Virus record (IMG/VR): IMGVR_UViG_3300049846_001041
Location: 1-20,406 of that record
Reading direction: 5' to 3' (one strand)
DNA length: 20,406 nt
Origin: a virus
Made by a program: the position numbers and the translations under genes. The notes under the pieces are model-generated. The model saw only the letters and a program-made list of their open reading frames with translations, ran no database searches and was not told where the DNA came from. This document shows, in pieces, positions 1-6,535 of the stretch (the first letter of the stretch is position 1; each line of letters begins with the position of its first letter).

Positions 1-559
1 TATCAAATGAAGCTTCTTGTTCAACTTTAGAACTCGCGGCTGCAATTGAATCTACAACGATAGTAACTAATTTATTTTTATTCTTTTCTCGAACTTTTAA
101 AACGATATCTTCAATAGCTGCGAATATGTCTTCTACGGTATCTAAATTAACATATAACATTTTAGAAGTATCAACCCCTAAAGTAGTTAGAAACTCTTTA
201 AATAAGGATGTTTCGTTTTCTATATAAATAGCCAATCCGCCTTTCTTTTGTGTTGAAGCAATTATATGTCCGGCAATTAAACTCTTTCCGGAACTTTCCA
301 ATCCCGTAATTTCAGTCAATCTACCAACTGCAACCCCGCCATGTGGTTTATTCGATATATACAAATCTAATACCGAATTTCCTGTCGATACCCAATCTAT
401 TATATTAGATGGATTTTCAGTATCATTTAATGTATATACTACTTGCCCCTGGTCTTTAAATTTTTTATTTAGTGAATCCGATAAAACACCGGCTAATTCA
501 TCAGCTGCCGCATCTAAATTAACTGTATTAGGTACCGAATTTTTACTTGATTTTGCCAT
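1..559 (-). CDS. uvsX: UvsX/RecA-like recombinase, N-terminal part (runs off the window)
   Basis: This is a strand-exchange ATPase that coats ssDNA and drives phage recombination and recombination-dependent replication. Only the first 186 codons are present. A Walker A loop, GLESSGKS, sits at residues 86-93, followed by a RecA-type IENETSL segment whose E116 aligns with the catalytic Glu96 of E. coli RecA. The hydrophobic Walker B strand VTIVVD ends at D170. The P-loop is closer to RecA (GPESSGKT) than to T4 UvsX. The start ATG (559-557) is preceded by an AAAGGA Shine-Dalgarno-like sequence with an 8-base spacer, unusual for this window. The gp32-like gene lies just upstream on the same strand, as expected for a recombination/replication pair. 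The family call is firm; the UvsX rather than RecA label rests on phage context. Confidence 0.9.
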   Translation of the reverse strand, partial: MAKSSKNSVPNTVNLDAAADELAGVLSDSLNKKFKDQGQVVYTLNDTENPSNIIDWVSTGNSVLDLYISNKPHGGVAVGRLTEITGLESSGKSLIAGHIIASTQKKGGLAIYIENETSLFKEFLTTLGVDTSKMLYVNLDTVEDIFAAIEDIVLKVREKNKNKLVTIVVDSIAAASSKVEQEASFD

Positions 560-567
560 ATTAATTT

Positions 568-573
568 CCTTTC
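568..573 (-). promoter_or_regulatory. Shine-Dalgarno-like site of the uvsX-type gene
   Basis: AAAGGA lies 8 bases before the ATG at 559. It stands out because most other starts here have only A/T-rich leaders. It partly conflicts with the candidate promoter at 573-603, whose transcript would start inside or just before this site. Confidence 0.45.
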
Positions 574-603
574 AAAAATATAGGTGAATGCGATCAATGC
601 CAA
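573..603 (-). promoter_or_regulatory. Candidate Bacteroidota-type promoter before the uvsX-type gene
   Basis: On the minus strand a TTG (603-601) is followed after 20 bases by TATTTTTG (580-573). This fits the Bacteroidota/Flavobacterium pattern TTG-N17-23-TAnnTTTG. The implied start is about 5 bases downstream, giving a very short leader. It overlaps the hairpin at 582-615. In AT-rich DNA such a match can occur by chance. Confidence 0.35.
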
Positions 604-615
604 CCACATTCACCT
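574..615 (-). terminator. Hairpin between the ssDNA-binding protein gene and uvsX
   Basis: A perfect 9-bp stem (AGGTGAATG at 582-590 with CATTCACCT at 607-615) has a 16-base loop and is followed on the minus strand by ATATTTTT. It could be a weak intrinsic terminator or attenuator after the gp32-like gene. Confidence 0.5.
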
Positions 616-631
616 AATTTATGTTTTAAGT

Positions 632-1399
632 TTATTTGTTAAATAATTCATCAAAAGACGATGCTACATCTTTGGAATTTGCAGCCGGTTTCTTTGTTGC
701 CGGTTTATCTTCCGATTTTGCATTTGCTTTAGGTTCTTCAACCGTAGAATCTGGGTCTAAAAACTTTTCTAATGCTTCCTTCAAAGTATCATATGAAGGT
801 TCCGGGAAAATTTCCTTTAAATCCTTTTGACCATTTACAATTTTCTCGGCTACTTCTTTACTGTCAGTAGCAGGAGTTGCATTTGGCTTAACTCGGATAG
901 TAATTTTACCGAATGTATTACCGGCATCTTCTGGCTTAATGAATTCTACAACCACATCACGACCATTTTTTACGTCAGTGATATCTCCATAATCTTCATC
1001 AGCAATGAATCCCAATAATTCCTGGTATACTTGCTTACCGAAGCCCCAATATTTAACACCTTCATTTTCTTTACCTCTAACGATGATAGGTACATATGTA
1101 CGCATCTTAGGCTCTAATTTACGGCCCATTTTCCAATCATTTGAGTCGCCTGTCTTTTTTAATTTTTCAGCGAATTCAACTACCGGGTCTGCATTACCAT
1201 ACGTAATTGGCGATAAATAATTTGATTTCTTCCCTAAATCATAATGAAAGTACATTTCCGTAAACGGATTGTCTTTATTAAATTGATAGGGCACGATTCG
1301 AATCGTGTTTTTGCCTGGTTCAGGCTTCCATAACCTGTCTTGTTTTTGAGTTGAAGACTGCAACTGTGTCAATTTGCTTCTCAGCGCATTTAAGTCCAT
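632..1399 (-). CDS. gp32-like single-stranded DNA-binding protein
   Basis: This 255-aa protein matches the layout of T4 gp32-type proteins: a short basic/polar N-terminus for cooperativity, an OB-fold core, and a low-complexity linker leading to an acidic tail. The N-terminal part has the typical WKPEPGKNTIRIVPY block (about residues 24-38) with the following FHYDLGKK stretch, and the tail ends in SSFDELFNK, the kind of acidic tail that contacts replication partners. The protein has no cysteine at all, so the zinc-binding site of T4 gp32 is absent. It lies directly upstream of the UvsX-type gene. A promoter-like element lies 85 bases upstream of the ATG, giving an A/T-rich leader with a 12-base direct repeat that could serve as a self-regulatory operator. 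The functional call is confident from overall pattern rather than from a single catalytic motif. Confidence 0.82.
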   Translation of the reverse strand: MDLNALRSKLTQLQSSTQKQDRLWKPEPGKNTIRIVPYQFNKDNPFTEMYFHYDLGKKSNYLSPITYGNADPVVEFAEKLKKTGDSNDWKMGRKLEPKMRTYVPIIVRGKENEGVKYWGFGKQVYQELLGFIADEDYGDITDVKNGRDVVVEFIKPEDAGNTFGKITIRVKPNATPATDSKEVAEKIVNGQKDLKEIFPEPSYDTLKEALEKFLDPDSTVEEPKANAKSEDKPATKKPAANSKDVASSFDELFNK

Positions 1400-1410
1400 A
1401 ATAATAATTT

Positions 1411-1451
1411 TTAATTGTTAATAAATAAATGTTCATTCGTTAATTGTTAAT
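1411..1451 (-). repeat. 12-base direct repeat in the leader of the ssDNA-binding protein gene
   Basis: TTAATTGTTAAT occurs at 1411-1422 and 1440-1451 (plus-strand reading), 29 bases apart, inside the untranslated leader. T4 gp32 represses its own translation by binding an unstructured A/U-rich leader, so this is a candidate operator. The function is inferred. Confidence 0.4.
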
Positions 1452-1484
1452 TAAGGGCATTCTGTAACTAAACAATAACCTATC

Positions 1485-1496
1485 TAATATAAATAT
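1485..1496 (-). promoter_or_regulatory. Phage promoter-like element for the ssDNA-binding protein gene
   Basis: The minus strand reads ATATTTATATTA, a copy of the element shared by eight gene starts here. It lies 85 bases before the ATG, the longest leader of the set. Confidence 0.55.
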
Positions 1497-1533
1497 ATAA
1501 AAAGTAAAAACCAAATAAAAAAAGATAAATTTT

Positions 1534-1923
1534 TTAATTCACTCTCACGACTTCATCCAACACCAATGGTATTCTATTTACATCGGAATTTCTAGTCAAT
1601 AATAAAACGTTTTCATATATCGTCCAATCTATTTTGTATGACTTATCCAAAATGTTATTATTTAAATTCCGTATAATAATATTTAACGCATTAACCGAAT
1701 ACAAAGTATTGGTTTCTTTCTTTCTGTGTATAGCAATATAGTTTTCATATATTGAATTTTTAGCCGTATCAATATTGAAAGTTATATAGAAATCGTTTTC
1801 GCGATCTCGGTTCATAAAAATGAATAATCTATCCACATCATTGAATGTGTCTAATATATCATCTATTCTATTTTCAATATCTCGTTTGTTAACAAAAGTG
1901 CAAAGTAGTTTGGTGTTTATCAT
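1534..1923 (-). CDS. Hypothetical protein in the replication cluster
   Basis: I do not recognise this 129-aa protein. It is soluble-looking, rich in Asn, Asp and Ile, and has no signal peptide or membrane segment. The most motif-like part is the middle, HRKKETNTLYSVNALN (about residues 66-81), followed by a LDKSYKIDWTIYENVLLLTR stretch. That region looks like a small alpha/beta domain and may be the conserved core. The gene sits between the DNA polymerase and the gp32-like gene, so a role in replication or recombination is plausible but is inferred from position only. A promoter-like element lies 14 bases before the ATG, and there is no Shine-Dalgarno sequence. Its own promoter separates it from the upstream polymerase. 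Confidence 0.75.
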   Translation of the reverse strand: MINTKLLCTFVNKRDIENRIDDILDTFNDVDRLFIFMNRDRENDFYITFNIDTAKNSIYENYIAIHRKKETNTLYSVNALNIIIRNLNNNILDKSYKIDWTIYENVLLLTRNSDVNRIPLVLDEVVRVN

Positions 1924-1937
1924 AAAAGCAGTCCATA

Positions 1938-1949
1938 TATAATAAATAT
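1938..1949 (-). promoter_or_regulatory. Phage promoter-like element before the 129-aa gene
   Basis: The minus strand reads ATATTTATTATA, 14 bases upstream of the ATG at 1923. A 17-base imperfect palindrome (1949-1965, arms TTTGT/ACAAA) abuts its upstream edge and could be an operator. Confidence 0.6.
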
Positions 1950-1965
1950 TTGTTACTAGTACAAA

Positions 1966-3324
1966 CTACTTATTTATTATTTCGAGACTACCATAATCCG
2001 GGCCCGCTTTTGCTTTAGTAACGAACCCGCCCCCTTCTAATATTTCTCGTATTCCTGAGAAACACTTTTTAGAATCATTAAAACTGAAATCAAATAAAAC
2101 AGAATCGTATGTATATAAAATCATTTTAGTTTCATACTGCTTTAAAAAATCGTTTATTAAACATATTTTTTTCAAATTAATTTCGGTTTCTAAACATTGT
2201 ATGAAATAGTTTAATAATTTCTGTGCTGATAACCTAGGGAAATTCTTTTTATATAATCGTCTACCGGATATTGGTGAAACAATATAACCATTCCTATTCC
2301 AAATATCCCATAATTCAACAGCATAATCATTAACTCGCTTTAAAAATTCTATATGTACATATTCAGGTTGGATACCACCATATAATTGTCTAAAACTTAT
2401 TTGTTTTGATTCATCATATTCAGATTCAGTTAGTATATCTTTATTAAAGTATTTTCTACCCAAATATTCATGCACAGCTATTTTGTCCGGAAATTTATAA
2501 TTAACCAAGAATCCCAATATACGTAAATGATAAGATTCGAAATCAAACTCTAACATTGCTCCTTTTTCAAACCTACTTTTAAATATATTACGTACACCAG
2601 AATCTTTACTTAGAGCTGCAAAATTAATTGTATTAAATCTATTAGAAGGTCGCCCGGTTGTCGTAAATATATTATACTGCGAATATATTAGTTCAGAATC
2701 TAAATCTACATTAATAGACGTATCTATACTTTTCATTAGACGCTCTGTCTTTACACACAACCCATTCTTTTCTATTTCGGATAACCCATATAATATAATA
2801 TTACTGTAGTAGTCACAAGCTCGATCTTCTTTTGAAACCATAAATATCAAATTCAATAATATCGGCTTTATAATATCAAAATATTCAATCCATTTAACTA
2901 GGGGTATTAGATTATTAATACGTTTGTATTTCGGGTATAAATCTTTAAAAACGCCAAACAATTTGTTTTCTGGCAGTAGTAGTTTAGTACCTGAATCCAA
3001 ATACTGTATTACTTCCAAATCAATTGCATTCGTAATATTAAATCTATTATTTATATCTTTATAATTAAAAATATATTTTCTTTTCTTATTATTATAGCTT
3101 ATATCTTTAATTATAAAGCTACTACTATCAAAAATTAATTCCGAATGATCGAAGGTTAGGATGTAATCTTCCTTTAAGTCTATTATATGCACCCAAAGCA
3201 AACTAATTGATTTTAGTGCCGGGTGCATAAATTCATTAATAAAAATCGGAAATATGAGTAACTCCGAACTAACTAGTTTTTGTCGGATATTATCATAATC
3301 TGATTGCGAATCCACAATCACCAT
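1966..3324 (-). CDS. Family A DNA polymerase, short form without a recognisable exonuclease
   Basis: This 452-aa protein carries the Pol I palm/fingers motifs in order: TTTGRPSN (221-228), matching TATGRLSS of Pol I; motif A EFDFESYHLRIL with the metal-binding D261; motif B KQISFRQLYGG (307-317) with the conserved Lys, Phe, Tyr and Gly; and motif C YTYDSV with D407. Two positions are odd. The residue aligned with the steric gate Glu710 of Pol I is H266, and the usual His-Asp of motif C is Tyr-Asp. The first 200 residues show no clear DEDD exonuclease motifs; at most they are a degenerate exonuclease remnant. T4 uses a family B enzyme, so this is a different replicase type. It follows the tail genes with only a 39-base gap and no shared promoter element, so it may be co-transcribed with them. 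Template-directed synthesis is well supported; fidelity and role are inferred. Confidence 0.85.
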   Translation of the reverse strand: MVIVDSQSDYDNIRQKLVSSELLIFPIFINEFMHPALKSISLLWVHIIDLKEDYILTFDHSELIFDSSSFIIKDISYNNKKRKYIFNYKDINNRFNITNAIDLEVIQYLDSGTKLLLPENKLFGVFKDLYPKYKRINNLIPLVKWIEYFDIIKPILLNLIFMVSKEDRACDYYSNIILYGLSEIEKNGLCVKTERLMKSIDTSINVDLDSELIYSQYNIFTTTGRPSNRFNTINFAALSKDSGVRNIFKSRFEKGAMLEFDFESYHLRILGFLVNYKFPDKIAVHEYLGRKYFNKDILTESEYDESKQISFRQLYGGIQPEYVHIEFLKRVNDYAVELWDIWNRNGYIVSPISGRRLYKKNFPRLSAQKLLNYFIQCLETEINLKKICLINDFLKQYETKMILYTYDSVLFDFSFNDSKKCFSGIREILEGGGFVTKAKAGPDYGSLEIINK

Positions 3325-3368
3325 AAAACCTTAATTTTACTTAATATTAAAAATTAATTATCAATTAA

Positions 3369-3929
3369 TCAAATAATTATTTCGGAATATTCATAATAAC
3401 TAGTTATAAATGAATTTAATCCAGGCATATCCTTATTGGCTTGTATTAAAGTTTTTTTGTTCGCAAATATAACTTCTTCAAGTTTATCTTCATTTTTTGT
3501 TATTGCCCAATTAATATTTAGCATTTGATTTTTAATATGATCAATGCCGTGCGCAGTACCAAACTTTTTTGCTTCATCTGAATTTATTTCATAAATAACC
3601 GGATCGCGGTAATCCTTACTTTTTATAAAGTACCTAACAAATACTCCATTTTGGTACTGTGCTGCAGTTGGATATATAGCATCATTGTCCGGATTTCGTA
3701 ATTTATCAACTTTAATTTCCCTAGGTTTAACTCTATTATATAATAGAACAGACTTATCCGGATTATATTTAGTTAATTGTTTGGATTCAATAGTGCCATA
3801 TGGTCCTGTAAACGCTATACCACCTATAATATGGTATTCACCAACATATTCATCAAGGTCTAATATAAATTCTTTTCCCTTAGTATACAAATACGTGTTA
3901 CGTTCAGCTGAAAATAAATTTGGATCCAT
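3369..3929 (-). CDS. Probable tail/baseplate structural protein, small
   Basis: This 186-aa protein follows the hub-like protein with a 2-base gap, which places it at the end of the tail operon. Its N-terminal third has the pattern YLYTKGKEFILD...YVGEYHIIGG..FTGPYG (about residues 13-46). This resembles short beta-rich segments seen repeatedly in myovirus virion proteins, where a tag-like 'Y-x-G-x-(Y/F)H' strand forms part of small structural proteins. There is no signal peptide, membrane segment or catalytic motif. The rest is mixed alpha/beta with many Lys and Asn. The structural call relies on position and on this pattern, so the exact component (wedge, fibre connector or other) is unknown. 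Confidence 0.6.
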   Translation of the reverse strand: MDPNLFSAERNTYLYTKGKEFILDLDEYVGEYHIIGGIAFTGPYGTIESKQLTKYNPDKSVLLYNRVKPREIKVDKLRNPDNDAIYPTAAQYQNGVFVRYFIKSKDYRDPVIYEINSDEAKKFGTAHGIDHIKNQMLNINWAITKNEDKLEEVIFANKKTLIQANKDMPGLNSFITSYYEYSEIII

Positions 3930-3931
3930 TA

Positions 3932-6223
3932 TTATTTTGTTTTCATTTTCATTACCGTTTCCAAAGTAGTAGTCCAGGATTCTGCAGAAATAGTATGATC
4001 TACTTTAATTATCTGCAAATTTATTTTGTCTTTATATTTACTAGGTAAATAATCAAACATGATAGCATTACCCCATCTAAATCCACTAATACCATCCATG
4101 GTTAATGAAAAATTAATAGGTAACAATATGTTATTATTCCTAGGTAAATCAACCTTTTTTTCTGGTATTGTGGTTATTTCAGAAATATAATTAGACAAAG
4201 AATTTTTTGCAGAATCGGTTGATTCAGAATCCACTGAATCGCATAAAAGATAATATGCCTTTTGTAATGACTCTTCCGACGTTTCTTTATATTGTATAGG
4301 CACTAAATCATCCCCGGGAGTTTTTAATTCCGTCATTGGTTTATATTCAGTATTTTTTTTAATTCTAACTCTATCTTCAACGGTATCGGTATATACTTTT
4401 ATTCCTACATTTGTATTACTAGTATTTCCAATCGGTGAAGCATTCTCATGTCCATATAGCATCATAGTTTTATATCCTTCAACCAATTTAGATTCTATAT
4501 TAATATTTCTAGCTATATTGTCGGCCAAATCAATTTTTGCTGGTTCAACTTTTATGCTTTCATTTACATATGATGCATCATATATATGAACTCTATTACC
4601 TTCAATAAACGTAACCAAATCCCATATATTACCGGTAGCTATTAATATATCCGATAATACCTTATCTAAAAAATCTTTGGTAGTTATAAATTCACCGGCA
4701 GCTATACAATCACGCAAATATCCTGCGTTAATATAAATGTTATTTAAAAACCCTGTGTTTTCTGAATATTGTCTTTTATCAAAATCCTTAGATGCTTCTC
4801 TGTCAATATCATCTCCTAAATATTCAATTTGTTCCAATGTAGATACTATTGAAGTCATATCAACTACAGGATCGGAAAAAGTTCCTTTAGTAAACATTGC
4901 ATCTTCATACACAGTATCTGTTGCTTCTTGTATATCTATAATGTGTTCTTGAACAACTTGCTTTGCAGTTTCATACATGAATTTTAACTTATCTAAATTC
5001 GATTCTGGATTTAATCCTTTCACCGAATTTAAATTTTCCGTATACATCTTTTTACGTTTAGTATTATAATAAGTTTGTTTAGCGGAATCAAACTCAATAC
5101 CACGAAGCTTAAATGTACAAATTCTAGGATCAGCCGACATAAATAATGGTGGTACTGAAACTGGAATAACATCCATTGCTAATCTAGGAAATGAATTATC
5201 CGAATCAGTCCGTTTGCCGTCTACATAGATATTGATATAATTGTTAACCGTTCTAATAAATTCACCCCATGAAATGTATATTTCATCCCTAGCATAATTA
5301 GGGGCAGTACCTAAAAGAGTTCTACTACCTTCAACTACTGAATCCCATGTGTCCATTCGTTTTTTATCGTATTCCCTAGTTTCGGTTTCCCACTTTTGAG
5401 CATTGACTGCCGGCATTAAAAGTTTTGTCTTATCATTAAATGTTTTTCGAACTACTGGGTCTTTACAGTTAGTATAAAAATAATCAAAAGCATATTGTAA
5501 ATTAGATAATTTTTTAACTGCATCATTTGTATCAGTTTGCGCGTTCGTAGACGATAATGAAGCATTTTGTTCAAACCATAATTCGCCTTCAGTTATTAAT
5601 TCTACTTCACAATCATAAGCCGTCTGTTCATTTAATCTCCAATTAAAATTAGACACTATACCTACGAATCCATCATAATTGCCATTAGCATCCTTACGTT
5701 TTGCGTGTATTTTATTTTGAATATCAGTTAATCCCTGACTCTTTAATTGTAAATCACGGTCTATATTTAATGGTACTATTATTGAACCATCCGATGTTAC
5801 TGACCATCCCCATTCTACCACAATGGATATACCGGGTGTCATATATAATTTTTCTAATATTTCTAATTCCGACTTAGTCCAGCATTGAAATTTAATTAAC
5901 GCTGACATGGTACTACCCATAGTACCTTTAAATTTTATATCAACGGAATTTATACCTGGTATCGGCCTAAATTTATCTACTGAAGACCCATTATAAACAT
6001 CACTAAATGTATCCTTAGAAGATCCCCCTTTTAAAATATTAGTTATCCGAGATGTCGAATCTTCTTCACCGTTTTTTATTATTACGGCATTACTAACCAT
6101 ACGAATCCATGGATTTCTAGACGCAGCCCATGTATTATTCGGATCACGAATTCTTTCTGATCTTTTATGTAGTTCCGCAGTTACCCATGATTCCGGTGTT
6201 GATAAAACAAAATCTATTTTCAT
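3932..6223 (-). CDS. Baseplate hub-like tail protein
   Basis: This large 763-aa virion protein probably forms part of the central baseplate hub. The N-terminal region has FRPIPGI (85-91), a glycine-rich GTMGS (100-104), and LYMTPG...EWGW (126-140). I associate this signature with myoviral hub/baseplate proteins. The final 70 or so residues contain LPINFSLTMDGISGF and a closing strand set ending in a W-T-T-T-L-E segment, typical of hub proteins that close on a beta-barrel. The order LysM protein then hub matches the XkdP-XkdQ order of other contractile tails. The ATG overlaps the stop of the LysM gene by one base (TAATG), implying translational coupling. No lysozyme or peptidase domain is visible, unlike T4 gp5. 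The family assignment is moderate; a structural tail role is much firmer. Confidence 0.65.
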   Translation of the reverse strand: MKIDFVLSTPESWVTAELHKRSERIRDPNNTWAASRNPWIRMVSNAVIIKNGEEDSTSRITNILKGGSSKDTFSDVYNGSSVDKFRPIPGINSVDIKFKGTMGSTMSALIKFQCWTKSELEILEKLYMTPGISIVVEWGWSVTSDGSIIVPLNIDRDLQLKSQGLTDIQNKIHAKRKDANGNYDGFVGIVSNFNWRLNEQTAYDCEVELITEGELWFEQNASLSSTNAQTDTNDAVKKLSNLQYAFDYFYTNCKDPVVRKTFNDKTKLLMPAVNAQKWETETREYDKKRMDTWDSVVEGSRTLLGTAPNYARDEIYISWGEFIRTVNNYINIYVDGKRTDSDNSFPRLAMDVIPVSVPPLFMSADPRICTFKLRGIEFDSAKQTYYNTKRKKMYTENLNSVKGLNPESNLDKLKFMYETAKQVVQEHIIDIQEATDTVYEDAMFTKGTFSDPVVDMTSIVSTLEQIEYLGDDIDREASKDFDKRQYSENTGFLNNIYINAGYLRDCIAAGEFITTKDFLDKVLSDILIATGNIWDLVTFIEGNRVHIYDASYVNESIKVEPAKIDLADNIARNINIESKLVEGYKTMMLYGHENASPIGNTSNTNVGIKVYTDTVEDRVRIKKNTEYKPMTELKTPGDDLVPIQYKETSEESLQKAYYLLCDSVDSESTDSAKNSLSNYISEITTIPEKKVDLPRNNNILLPINFSLTMDGISGFRWGNAIMFDYLPSKYKDKINLQIIKVDHTISAESWTTTLETVMKMKTK

Positions 6224-6534
6224 TATCGATTTGCATTAATAAAATTAAAATCGTCTAATATAGTAGATAAATTTTTCGGTATTCGTAATCTAGAACCACC
6301 AGGTATTCGTAAACTTCCTTTACCTAAATTATTAGCCTGTGCTAATATCCACCAATACCTAACATCACCATAATATTTATGAGCTAATAAATCCAATCTA
6401 TCTTCATTATTAACTAAAATATAAATATCGGATATAGAATTTTCTATTTTTGGATATAGAATAGTTTTATAAACTCGTTTTTTATTCGAGTTAATAATTA
6501 CATCGTTGTCTTTATATCTATTCAATAAATCCAT
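6223..6534 (-). CDS. LysM-like baseplate wedge/tail protein (gp53/XkdP type)
   Basis: This 103-aa protein has a single LysM-like fold at residues 37-87. It has the typical DRLDLLAHKYYGD segment, an aromatic W-W-I-L helix (YWWILAQANN), and the closing G-SRLRIP strand. In T4 gp53 and in PBSX-type XkdP, LysM-like domains are used for baseplate assembly rather than for chitin or peptidoglycan binding. The gene sits between the repeat-containing baseplate protein (1-base gap) and the hub gene (1-base overlap), which supports a tightly coupled assembly module. No secretion signal is present, as expected for a virion protein made in the cytoplasm. The domain call is firm; equivalence to gp53 specifically is an inference from size and context. 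Confidence 0.78.
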   Translation of the reverse strand: MDLLNRYKDNDVIINSNKKRVYKTILYPKIENSISDIYILVNNEDRLDLLAHKYYGDVRYWWILAQANNLGKGSLRIPGGSRLRIPKNLSTILDDFNFINANR

Positions 6535-6535
6535 A

